A stretch of 64,000 nucleotides of DNA from Myrmaecium sp. VS I D KN 1 (taxonomy: Eukaryota; Ascomycota; Dothideomycetes; Valsariales; Valsariaceae): positions 496,001-560,000 of the forward strand of contig JADQAV010000003.1 of NCBI GenBank assembly GCA_019775845.1, read 5' to 3'. The notes under the pieces are model-generated. The model saw only the letters and a list, made by a program, of their open reading frames with translations, was not told where the DNA came from and ran no database searches. Of the stretch, positions 1 to 13,109 are shown piece after piece (within the stretch, counting starts at the first letter, position 1; every line of letters begins with the position of its first letter). The position numbers and the translations under genes were made by a program.

Positions 1-1039
1 ATGTACCAGATGCGCTCGATGCGGGCAGGCAGATCCTCCTCTTCGGTTTTAGAGAAGGAGATGTACTGCTTGCGGAGGGTGGGGAGGGAGCCGGGGAGGT
101 TGGCGTCTTCAATCCGGTCGTGCTCTTCGATCTCGAGGGCGGAGGTGTAGGAAACATCTGGGAATGCGGTAGGGACGCTGGGATGGGAGATGGCATTTTG
201 GCCGGTGATGACGGTGCCGTTGGTAAGGCCGGCGGAGATGTGGAAGCTGAAGTTGGTATTGATGGCGGGGAGGACGGAGACGTTGGTTGGGACGCCGCAG
301 ATTTCGGACAGGAGATAAATGGAGGATTCCAGGCTGCTTGTGAACAGACGCGCGCTGTGGAAGGTCAGACATTATTCCGCAAGATTCGCTAGCGTGACTT
401 TTAAGGAGGCAGCGGACCAGGAATGTAACTGACCCCGTGAGGAATAAGTTCCCAATTGCAGCAGATGAGAAGTTGAAGAATGATGAAGGCCTTGCTCTTT
501 TCACGATCTCTCCATTGACGAAATTGAGGAATGACCTGATGAGTTCCTTCTTCGCGGTTGATATATCGTCCCATAGCGGGTGCCTTGCCTCGACGATCTC
601 GAGCCATTCCAGCCTTGCAGCATTGGGATCCTGGGCTAGACGGTGATTGAAGAAGGCTTTGATAGCAGCCTTTTCGGCATTCTCGTGCTCCTCATCGTTT
701 GGTATCAATCTGACAAGGCGACCTGGTTATGCAATCAGCCTCTGATAAGAGTACCAACGGAGGTATAAAATGTCACCCGCTCCGGGAATTCACTTACTTC
801 TTATGTCACCAATCCCTGTGAGAGGCGTCAGTATGCACGCTTCATTTGCCGAGTGTTGTAAGATGCTTACCTGGGCCACCAAACACCCGTATCAGTTCGG
901 ACGTGCTTCCTCCATTGTCACTGATTGGTATGACATAGCTTAAAGGACATTTTTTATGTTCGCACACAGTCTTGAACACATCCACGAGGTTATTCGCTGC
1001 ACTGCCGCCGGAGAAGACGACAATGCCCTTGGGTGACAT
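1..1039 (-). CDS. CofD/YvcK-like family protein, partial (3' end off window)
   Basis: Family relative of CofD (2-phospho-L-lactate transferase) and bacterial YvcK; the substrate of the fungal members is not known to me. Exons run 1039..871, 815..798, 722..434 and 354..<1, joined at GT/AG sites with frame kept. The N-terminus has the glycine-rich loop FSGGSAANNL (residues about 9-18) followed by SDNGGSTSELIRVFGGPG, the CofD-type phosphate/nucleotide-binding signature, then IGDIRSRL across the next junctions. Downstream are the helical region with NHRLAQDP, the core strand GNLFLTGARLF and the GTVITGQN stretch. Exon 2 is only 18 nt and encodes roughly GIGDIR. The C-terminus lies beyond position 1, so length cannot be judged. 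Start ATG at 1039 is chosen because the glycine loop follows directly, as in the family. The assignment to the family is firm; the biochemical role is not. Confidence 0.85.
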
Positions 1040-1611
1040 GGTGGGTGCGCCTATTATTAATAGGAGTGGTGTTTGAGGGCTCGGAAGAGAAATGGAGCCA
1101 ACGAGGCTGTGGAGATTCGGCCCTTGTGATGACGTCCGACCTTCTCACCCTTTATATATGCCAAAGAAACACCCGTTGTACTCAACCTTTCAAGGAATTT
1201 GGACACAGTGGCACTTACGCTTGCTAGGCATCCGTGTCTGGTTTTGGCAACTGCCGGAAGGAGTCATTGTCATCCCGTCAGCCACGAGGTGGTATTATTA
1301 TTGCCTACACTAGCGCGTCGCGTCATACTATACCACCTATATATGGCATATAGGCAATCCATGCGAGCTTGATACGGGGACGACACCTACCAATACGAAG
1401 AAGAGTGACACAATAGATGCTTTGATTGAAACCGAAAAATCGAGATTGCTTGCAGTTTGTACGGGAGGTGCGCCGCTAAGGGCTCAAGAGTGCACCTTCA
1501 ATTCACATATTGACCATCTTCTCCCTTTCTGTCTCTCTCAGTCAACGACGAAGCCGCCCATTCTCTAGCTGTATTCATCCGCCATACTTGCCCACAGCAG
1601 AACGGATCTCC
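1040..1611. other. intergenic, no gene seen
   Basis: Upstream region of the CofD-like gene and downstream region of the next minus-strand gene. It holds short AT-rich patches (about 1320-1350) and no reading frame with recognisable protein content. Confidence 0.6.
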
Positions 1612-1996
1612 TTAGACGGTCGGGAAAGCGCTGTCCTCGTGGACCTGTGCAGCCGTCCCGATATTGGCACCGCCTTCCCTTTCGGCTCTCCGTCTCCTCT
1701 TCTCCAACAGAGCGTCCTTGCGTTCCGAGAGGATCCTGAGCTGGCTGTCCTCAACCTTCGTGAGCCAGTAGCCGAAGCCACCACCGACAGCGGCATAGGC
1801 GGGCCACGTCCAGAGGGACTTGCGGGTGAGCATGGGCTGCATTCGAATACCGCGCTGCCAGAAGCGGACAGCAATGCCTGTTTCCAAGGAGGGTCGAGTT
1901 AGCCAGACAAGTTTTCCCAACGTGCTGGACCTGAAGATACAATCATCCGGAGAGGTTCGTACCAAAGCAGCTCCAGAACAGGACCTTGGACACCAT
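1612..1996 (-). CDS. small one-helix protein, likely complex I accessory subunit (NUUM-like)
   Basis: Two exons, 1996..1963 and 1877..1612, give a 99-residue protein. The first exon encodes MVSKVLFWSCF; the intron 1962..1878 has a GTACGA donor and CAG acceptor. Visible features are a hydrophobic start, a short segment AVRFWQRGI, one predicted membrane span (about residues 32-50, WTWPAYAAVGGGFGYWL) and a charged lysine/arginine-rich tail (LLEKRRRRAERE). I recognise this architecture, the VSKVLFW start and the FGYWL segment as resembling the fungal single-helix NADH:ubiquinone oxidoreductase accessory subunit (NUUM type), a mitochondrial inner membrane protein. That match is from memory and not verified. 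It is divergent from the Shg1 gene, 361 nt away, probably sharing a promoter region. Confidence 0.7.
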
Positions 1997-2357
1997 GATG
2001 TCGGCGACGTATAGCTTTCAGCAAATCAAACAGGGAATCAAAATGATTGGCAGTTTCACGGTATTTGGGATTGACACCCTGCAGAACTGTGTAGAGTAGT
2101 AGTGAATGTGAATGTGGAATGCGTCGATATGGAACGTAAACCGACGCTCCCTAAGGTGCAGTCGCCCGGTTCATCTACGCAGGCCCGGCGGGCAGCTTGC
2201 CGTTTGGGCGGACGGCCGGGGGCGGAGAAACTCTCGGCATGCGCGCGCGACCTCGACCCCGGCCTCCACCTAATTCGTGGGGATGGCTCATTGTCCGCGT
2301 CCAGCTATGGGTGTTCCCTTACCCAACCCTCATCATCACAGTACAGGTCCCACGGCG
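1997..2357. promoter_or_regulatory. divergent intergenic promoter region
   Basis: Separates the NUUM-like gene (minus) from the Shg1-domain gene (plus) and must carry both promoters. An in-frame ATG at 2277 could extend the Shg1 protein by 27 residues. No specific factor site stands out. Confidence 0.5.
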
Positions 2358-5365
<3,008 letters not shown>

Positions 5366-7144
5366 ATGGCTACACCGAATCCGAGCGCGCCTGATACCGC
5401 CGTCTCGCAAAACGGACAGGCCGTCACCGCGCCCACCGCCTCCAATTCGAACGGTGACGCCGCCGCGACCACCACCCCAGCTGCCGCACAAAAAGATGCT
5501 TCCGCCCCCGCCGCCCCGGCAGGAAGTGACGGCAAAGAAAAGCTCTCTGGCGCCGAGTTAAAGAAGCGCGCAAAGGCCGAAAAGGCCGCGAAGCGCGCAA
5601 AAATGGCCGCGGAGCGGGCTGCCGCCGGCGGGCCCGCGGCGGAATCGCAACCGAAACCCGAGAAAAAGGAGAAGGCGCAGCAACAGCAACAACAGCAGGG
5701 GAAGCAGGGTCAGCAAGGGCAGCAGCAGCAGCAGCAGAGGGACGGACAGGCGCAGCAGCAGCAACAGCAACAGCAACAGGACCGGCCGCTGCCGATGAGG
5801 AGGCGGGCGAGTCAGAGTGCTCCGGCTGGGGCGGCGGCGCCGGCGGCGAAGGAGCAGGTGGCGCCGAAGCAGCCGAAGGTGAAGAAGGAGGTGGGACTTT
5901 TTGGGCATTTGTATGGCGTGCCTAAGCGTCATACGATCGAGGGCGCGGCGAAGGAGGTGCACCCTGCGGTGTTGGCTTTGGGTTTGCAGATGAGTAGCTA
6001 CGTTGTGTGCGGGAGCACCGCGCGATGCGTGGCTATGTTGCTGGCGTTTAAGAGTGTGAGTAGCCAACCTGCTTCTGCGCTCTCTCCGTTCATCTGCATA
6101 CACCTTTATTGGTTTGCTTTGGCCGGATGCGGAAGAAGATATCGCTGACATCTTGTTTTCTTCAAGGTTATCCATTCCTACACCACGCCTCCGGGAACCT
6201 CGCTTGCCCGCCACCTGACCTCGCACCATCTCTCTCCTCAAATCGACTACCTTCGCTCCTGCCGGCCGCTGAGCATCAGCATGGGCAACGCGATCCGGGC
6301 GCTCAAGGAAGTCATCATCAAGATCGACCCGGCAACGCCGGAGGCGCGGGCCAAGGCGGAGCTGCTCGAATGGATCGACCGGTTCATCCGGGAGCGGATT
6401 ACGGCGGCGGACCAGCTGATCGCAGAAACGGCGGCGGCCAAGATCGTGGAGGGGGACGTTGTGCTGACGTTCGCGAACAGCAGCATCGTGCGGCAGACGC
6501 TGGTGCGGGCGCACGAGCACGGCACCCGGTTCCGCGTCACGGTCGTGGACAGCAAGCCGCTGTTCGAGGGCCGGCGGCTGGCGCGCGAGCTGGCCCGCCA
6601 CGGGCTCACGGTCCAGTACACCCTCGTGGGCGCGGCCGCGCACGCGATCAAGGACGCGACCAAGGTCTTCCTGGGCGCGCACGCGATGATGAGCAACGGC
6701 CGGCTGTACAGCCGCGTGGGCACCGCGATCGTCGCCATGCTCGCCCACGACCGCGACGTCCCCGTCATCGTCTGCTGCGAGAGCGTCAAGTTCACCGAGC
6801 GCGTCGCGCTCGATAGCATCGTTGGGAATGAGGTCGCCCCGCCGGAGGAGCTGCTTAGCGATGAGGAGAAGGCGCGCGTCGGCCGCGTGCTGCGGGGCTT
6901 AGAGGAGGGTGCGTCGGCGTCGGCGTCCGCTTCTTCGTCCGCCTCGTCTTCTGTTGCTGGGGGCGCGGATGACGCGGATTTGGTGCTGCGCCGTTGGCGC
7001 GAGACGCCGGGTTTGTTGATGCTGAATGTGCTGTATGATGTTACGCCGGCGGAGTATATCAAGATGGTTGTGACGGAGTATGGAAGCTTGCCGCCGAGCT
7101 CGGTGCCGGTTGTGCATCGGATGAGCACGGGGACGGGGATGTGA
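5366..7144 (+). CDS. GCD2: translation initiation factor eIF2B subunit delta
   Basis: Regulatory subunit of eIF2B, the guanine nucleotide exchange factor for eIF2 in the cytosol. Exons 5366..6055 and 6167..7144 (intron 111 nt) give 555 residues. The N-terminal third is low complexity: alanine/threonine rich, a lysine/alanine helix (GAELKKRAKAEKAAKRAKMA), then glutamine runs. The conserved part begins at VGLFGHLYGVPKRHTIEG and covers the eIF2B alpha/beta/delta fold: YTTPPGTSLARHL, CRPLSISMGNAIRALKE, GDVVLTFANSSIVRQTL, VVDSKPLFEGRRLARELARHG, VFLGAHAMMSNGRLYSRVGT and the terminal DVTPAEYIKMVVTEYGSLPP. Start 5366 is in excellent context (CGACCATGG). The long Gln tract (about 5679-5781) is a likely length-variable site. 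Confidence 0.95.
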
Positions 7145-7981
7145 GGGGTTTGCGGTGGTGGGTTGAGGTGGGTTATGCGAAAGGCTATGGGGATGAGGGT
7201 CGCACGTGGTAGCACTGCCATCTACGAGGGGAGTTTGAAAAGTCTTTTCTCTTTCCCTTCTCAGGGGATGCGGGTGTTTCTCTCCTTTTCGGTGGCGGAT
7301 ACTCTCTTCCCCTTGCTCCCTTAAGTCACTCGTGCTGCGTTGTGGGCTTTTAGCTGGACTGGAAGAGGTAGGGATATGGTTGGGGGATCTACCTGGCTTT
7401 CCTTCCCCTGCTGCTCCTTTTTCTTTCCTTTTTCTCATCTGGTGTGTCCTCTCCCCCTTTCTTAAATCCCAGGCGGGAGTCTGCTTCTTCTTTTCCCTTT
7501 TCCCTTGCTTTTCCTTTTCCCTCGCTATTCCTTTCCTCCTTTCTCTCTTTTCCTTCTGCTGGGAGCACGTCACAAGTGCTTCGATTTCCACACACGGCAG
7601 GAATGGGCTCCAAAAGGTGGACAGAGTTGCGGCAGGGAAACATGAATCTAAAAGCAATGAGTGAACTAAAATTTGACTCTTTCTTATCATGCCCACCATA
7701 CTCGCGACAGTGACCAGATCCGAAAGAATAATTATCTCTGTGCTTTTCTATTCCCCTCTAAGATGTCCCAGCGGTCTGATCAGAAAACAAAAGATAGGAA
7801 AGATAGGACCGTCTCTAATACACACNNCCTCTTGAAAGAGGAAAAGAGAAACAACACCGCTTTGTTCTTTCTTCCCTCCCCCTCGCTGGAGAGCAACGCA
7901 TGCAAAACATGTCCTGTACGCAACCGAAAGCAAAAACCACAAAGGTATACAACCCACCACCCCCAAAACACCGCATCCCCC
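7145..7981. other. intergenic between convergent genes, with two-base assembly gap
   Basis: Shared 3' region of GCD2 and the Sec14-like gene. Positions 7250-7560 are strongly pyrimidine-rich on the plus strand (TTCC/CTTT tracts). Two undetermined bases lie at 7826-7827. No gene seen. Confidence 0.7.
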
Positions 7982-9220
7982 TCACTCCGCCGCCGCGGCG
8001 CCAACACTCCCCTCCTCCCCCCCCCTCAAAAACACCTCACTCTCCCCCACCACCGCACCGGCGCGCTCCCAGCGCGCGCGATACGCCGCACGTCGTTCAT
8101 CACAGAGCTGATTGAGCGCCGGCCAGTAGACGGCGTGATCGTAGACGAAATCGCAGGCGCCGCCCTCGGCGACGGACCAGAGCTGGGCGGGGGGCACGTG
8201 GGCGGCCAGGGGCTCGTTGAACTTCATCTTCGTCTTGGTGACGGGATCGATGAAGGGGGAGATGAGCTTGAAGAAGGTGGTGACGTACCAGGGGACTGGG
8301 GATAAGGGGGGTTAGTTATGTGGGGAGGGTTTTTTTGCTGGGGTTGGGTTTTGTATGGGGGGGGGAGGGAAGGATGACTTACGGTGCGAGATCAGCGCCC
8401 GACCCAGACGCTCCGGGTAGTGGTTTTGCAGGATGGAGAGGACCTGTTTGCCCTGGCTCACGCTGGGATTCTGGCCGGAGGAGCTCTCCTTGAAGTCGAT
8501 GAGCAGCGCGGTCGTCTCCTGGCCGGGGGGCATGAGGTCGATGACGCGCTCGAGCATGAAGACGAGGTGGTGCAGCTGGCGGTCGCTTTTGGGCGTGTTC
8601 TGCTGGTTCGGCCGCAGGTAGAGGCAGGGCCGGCCCTCGTTGTCGTACCCCAGGATCACCTGCTTGCCCGTCTCCTGCTCCGCCGAGATGTACTCCGCCG
8701 TGAACCCGTACACCCCGTATTCCCGCCGCCATACCAGCGTCTCGGTGATTCGCTTTGCGGCGGCGGTGGCGGACGCCCATTTCACGGCGCGCAGGTAGCG
8801 CAGCAGGCATTCGCGGGTGAGCCACATGCGCTCGTCGGCGGTGAGCGCGGAGCGCGGGGCGTTCTTTGCGCTGCTGTCCGGTAGGTCCGTCCAGGATTTG
8901 ACGAGGGCGAGGAGCTCGTCGTATTTGCACTTTTGCTCGGCCGTGAGTTCGGGCGGGGGAGCGGGTTTGGCGGTGGGGACGGGGTGAGGGAAGGGCGTCT
9001 TGACCGGGCCTGAGGGGACTTGCTCGGCCTGGTTGTTGTTGTTGTTGTTCTCGGCGGTGGTGAGGTTGGCCATGCCTTCTTGGACGGGTTTGGTGTCCAG
9101 CTCGCTGGGGGCTTTGGAGGACTCGGCGGAGGGGCCTGATGCTTCCCCTGAGGTGAGGGGAGCTTGTTTCTCGTTCACCTCTGGGGCGGTAGGGGGCTGG
9201 TCGCCGACGGCGGTGGACAT
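7982..9220 (-). CDS. Sec14/CRAL-TRIO lipid transfer protein, PDR16-like
   Basis: Predicted phosphatidylinositol transfer protein of the Sec14 superfamily. Exons 9220..8383 and 8295..7982 give 383 residues; the 87-nt intron has a GTAAGT donor. The first 95 residues are low complexity with an Asn run and many Pro. CRAL-TRIO N-terminal helices follow (DERMWLTRECLLRYLRAVKW, ITETLVWRREYGV). The lipid-binding domain runs from ETGKQVILGYDNEGRPCLYL through HLVFMLERVIDLMPPGQE, LLIDFKESSSG, VLSILQNHYPERLGRAL and, across the intron, PWYVTTFFKLISPFIDPVTK and KMKFNEPLAAHVPP. The combination RPCLYLRP, ERVIDLMPPGQE and YPERLGRAL is typical of the yeast PDR16/fungal relatives, linked to lipid supply and azole tolerance in yeast. 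Divergent from POL12. Confidence 0.9.
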
Positions 9221-9653
9221 GGTGATGGCGGTGAGGATGGAGGGAAAGCAATTGGTAGGGAGGAAGGGAGCAGAGGAGAGGAGTCTGAAGGGAGAAGTAC
9301 GGATAGAAGAGAGTGAGCGATTAAAAGAGGGAGAAAGGAGGAAAGGCGAGAGAGAAGTCGCAATGGCGTAGGAGGGAAGTACTCCGTAGGCGGAGGGAAA
9401 ATCGATTGGCGCCTCAGCCCGCCGGCCGTCAGCCTTACCGGACGGAAGCGCGATATCCGGGCGGATCTATCTGGCCTCAGGCACCCGGGCCGGCGGTTGG
9501 TCCGAGGGGTCGAACGCGTCCGCGGCGCGTCTTTTGGCTGGAGCGCCCGTTCTCGCGTAAATTGGCTGGACTGGATGAGTTTACCCCGGCAACACCTCCA
9601 TTCACAACCACTTTCTCCCTCCCACCAACACCGTCACCGCATACTCGACCGAC
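9221..9653. promoter_or_regulatory. divergent promoter region (PDR16-like / POL12)
   Basis: 433 nt between two start codons on opposite strands. Purine-rich on the plus strand next to the PDR16-like start (9230-9370), i.e. CT-rich on that gene's sense strand, a usual feature of fungal leaders. Confidence 0.6.
9514..9519 (+). promoter_or_regulatory. ACGCGT, candidate MCB (MBF) site upstream of POL12
   Basis: A perfect MluI cell-cycle box, 135 nt upstream of the POL12 ATG. In yeasts MBF binds ACGCGT and drives DNA replication genes including POL12. The hexamer also occurs elsewhere in the window (for example 10231-10236 inside a POL12 intron, 53837, about 59794), so chance cannot be excluded. 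Confidence 0.4.
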
Positions 9654-11836
9654 ATGGAGGACGTCAAGGCGGCTCTCAACGAGCTCTTCGCCCCCAATGC
9701 CGCCGCCCTGCAGCCCGAGGTCATGGGCGAGCTGCAGTCCATCCTCCGCCTGCACTCCATCTCCCCGCAAGAGCTGTTCTACAAATGGGAGTCCTACAGC
9801 TTGAAGATGGGCGGCGATGACCTCCGGCTGGACTTGAGGACCGCGCGGGACTTGAAGAAGGACATCAATGACACGCTGGAGCGCGAGAGCCGGAGCAAGG
9901 CGCAGGCGCGAGGGCAGGAGAAGAGGGTGGCTGCAACTCCTCGGGCGGCGGCGAACGGTGGTGATGTCTTTGGCATGTAAGGCTTCATGAACAAATCCCT
10001 TAGCTAGAGTATGCGATATTGAGACATGTCCAGGCTGGATAGTCTCGTCCCAAACACCCCTCGGCCGGGCAGCACGATCAAGCGCAGAGCCAACTTCGAG
10101 ACGCCGACGAGCATGGCAAGCAAAGGCCATGCCATGAGTTCACCCGGAGACTTCAAGTCCCCTCAGACAAGCAACGGTGCCAGTGCAGCACAGTACGTTT
10201 GGGCGCTACTCCAACACAGTACATGGACTGACGCGTGCGCAGATCAATCAGCTTTGCAGAACGTCCTCATGCAGGCGAGATCGCGGAGACCCTCAACTCA
10301 CACATTCCATTACCCGAAGAAGCCTCGGAGCCCCCGGCAGAACCGCGATTCAAGCTCAAAGCCAACACGGAGATCTCCAAGTTCGGCTACAAGACCATGG
10401 CCATGAAGCTCTCCGAGGCTTCCGAGATCCTCGACGACCGCATCGAAGAGTTCCTTGGCCTGATCCAGTCCCATCACAACCTCGACGACAGCGCCTTCGG
10501 CAATCCGACCGTCCAGAGCACCAGCGAGATTGTGGCCGTCGGCCGCATCGCCTCAGACACCGGGGTCGGACGTCTCAATGCGGCGTCTCTTGTCCTCGAG
10601 ACCTCCCGTCGTAGCGGTGCCGGCCTCCGCGTGCCCCTCCGCGTCGACTCACTCCCAAACTACCACTTCTTCCCGGGACAGATCGTCGCCGTCCGCGGCC
10701 GGAACGCCTCCGGCGAGTTCTTCACCGTCACCGAAATCCTCTCCATCCCTCCCCTCCCGCTCCCCGCCACCTCCGCCGCCGACCTCGAAGCCTACAACTC
10801 CCGCCTGCTCCTGGCACCCGCCGACGGCGACTCCCCCCGGCCCCTCACCATCCTCCTCGGCGCCGGCCCCTACACCACCGACACCGAGCTCAACTTCTCC
10901 CCGCTCCACCACCTCCTCGACACCGCCGCCGCCCTGCACGCCGACGCCCTCATCCTCTCCGGGCCCTTCCTCGACGCCGAGCACCCCCTCATCCGCACCG
11001 GCGACTTCGACCTGCCCCCCACCGCCTCCGCCAACCCGGACACCCTCACCCTCACCGACGCCTTCAAGCACTTCATCTCCAACCCGCTCCACCGCTTCAC
11101 CCAGCAACTACCAACCTGCACCACCCTCCTCATCCCCTCGGTGCGCGACACCTTCGCCCGCCACGCCGCCTGGCCGCAAGACCGGCTGCCCCCGCCGCTG
11201 AAGCGCGACCTCGGCCTCCCCAAATCCATCCACGTGCTCACCAACCCCTGCACCTTCTCCCTCAACGAGCTCCTCCTCGGCACCACCTCCCTCGACATCC
11301 TCGACATGCTCCGTCGGGAGGACTGCGCCAAAGCCGCCGCCCCGCCCCTCGACCGCGCCGCCCGCGCCCTCCTCGACCAACGCTCCTTCTGCCCCCTCTT
11401 CCCCCCCACGGCCAGGGAATCCCTCCCCGCCCCGACCCCCGCCGCCGGAGGCGCCGCCGGAGGCGCAGCCATCAAACCGGAAACCAACGACGCCGATCCT
11501 GACGACGAAGATGCCGCACACGCGCCCTTCCTCCCCCTGGGCGCCATGCTCGACACGGCCTACCTCAAGCTGGCCGACTGGCTGAACGTAAAGCCGGACC
11601 TACTCGTACTACCATCTGCCCTACCAGCCTTCGTCCGCGTGCTCGAGGGCGTGCTGGTGGTGAACCCGGGGACGGCGGCTAAGCGGAGGGGGTTTGGCAC
11701 GTTTGCGCGGGTGACGGTGGGGCCTGCAGTGGTGGATGGGGATGATGGGGATGGGGAGGGGGATGGGCAGGGGAGGATGATGATGCTGCCGCATCGGTTG
11801 TTTGAGAGGGCGAGGGTGGATATTTTTCGCTTGTGA
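9654..11836 (+). CDS. POL12: DNA polymerase alpha-primase subunit B
   Basis: Non-catalytic B subunit that ties primase-polymerase alpha to the replication fork in the nucleus. Exons 9654..9976, 10034..10192 and 10243..11836 (introns 57 and 50 nt) give 691 residues. The N-terminal helical domain is at residues 1-75 (KAALNELFAPNAAALQPEVM, SISPQELFYKWESYSLKMG). A linker with NTPRPGSTIKRRANFETP follows. The OB and phosphoesterase-like part contains IVAVGRIASDTGVGRLNAAS, LRVDSLPNYHFFPGQIVAVR, the core LLGAGPYTTDTELNFSPLHH, ADALILSGPFLDAEHPLI and the end ALPAFVRVLEGVLVVNPG. The metal-binding histidines of active phosphoesterases are not evident, as expected for B subunits. Repeated Gly/Asp near the C-terminus is a local oddity. 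The first exon junction splits a Met codon. Confidence 0.93.
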
Positions 11837-13109
11837 AGGTTTGTCCTTCTTTTTTCTCTTTTTCTTCGTTTCTCCCTTTGGGTGGGGTTTATTCGCCTTT
11901 TTGGGTTGTTACGCTGGGGAACGTATGTATGTGAGGGGCATTGGGATTGGGATTGGAGGGGGGAATCGAGGCTGGGTTTCCTTGTGAGGGGCAGGAGTTT
12001 CCATGAGGTCATTGGTATTGATGCTATCGGGCATGGCGGGTTGTTTCATCTGTTTTTCCCCTTTCTTTCGTTTGTGCGTAACATGTATATATCACGATGT
12101 ATGGTATGGTATGGTATGTGCCATATGACCTTTATTTCTCCTTGCATCTCTCTCGTTCCAGTGTCCAAAGCAGCCCAGTCCAGTCACCAATAAGAAAGCA
12201 ACAAAGGCATCAGCAATAAGAACAACAAACGTCGATCGCAAGAACCCGTTGCTAACCTTTCCTATCTTTATCTTTCCAACCAATCGATTCATTCGCACAA
12301 GCAACGAGCAACGAGCAACGAGCTAAAAAAAAAAAAAAGAAAAGAGCAGGGGGGGGGATCGCAAGCATAGTCAACAACAAAAAAGATAAAGGGAGTAAGG
12401 AAGAAGAAGAAGAGCTACCTTATCTAGCTACTCAAAAACGAAAGCATGGGAAGGGGGGGAGAACACACGAAACTAACTAAAAAAAGCAACGCAAAGCAAA
12501 GCAAAGCAAAGCAAAAGGGGGAATCATACGTGACACGCAAAAAAAAGTAGAAGAAAAAGAAAAAGAAGTCCGACCGCCACTATTCCACGACACGGCCATC
12601 GTCGTGTCCCCTCTGTTATGTAGGAAACCGCCCGTGGAGTGTACTCGAAAGAGGAAAGAAAAGGAGGTGAAAAGGTAAAGAAAAGAAAAAAGAAACCACC
12701 TTCCCGCAGGCTCACCCACAACGTCCCTATCAGGCCAGACGCGATCGTTGCTTGCTTTCTTGCTTTTCGCGTACTCGCAGGTAAAGCACGGGAGTGGGAA
12801 AGGAAAGTAAAATGGAAAGAAGAAAATCCAGGCAAGGAAAAAAAGAAGGAAGAAAGCAATAAAAAGAAAAAAGAAGGAATGATTTCGCAGCAAACAAAAA
12901 AGAAGAGAGAGAGATGAAGAAACCTCCCACCTCTTCAGAGGCCACAGAATAACAAAGAAGCTGTGCCGCACGAGCCGTAGCTCCGCCGTATCCCGCAAAC
13001 GCCGAGCATAACAACCGCAGAGAGAAGAAGGCAGGCCATGAAAGTGGGTAAAGTGTGAACCGACGCTCTCCTTTCCAGAATTCCCCTCCCAAACCCAGCA
13101 CGCAAAGCA
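11837..13109. other. intergenic between convergent genes, microsatellite-rich
   Basis: Pyrimidine-rich just after POL12, TATGG repeats at about 12098-12118, GCAAA repeats at 12491-12518, and a long purine-rich plus strand at 12360-12950, which is pyrimidine-rich on the sense strand of the Bud14-like gene. No gene seen. Confidence 0.7.

Noticed and set aside
5558-6748. 396-codon minus-strand open frame
   Set aside because: Antisense of GCD2, running through its intron; Leu/Arg repeats come from the Gln codon run.
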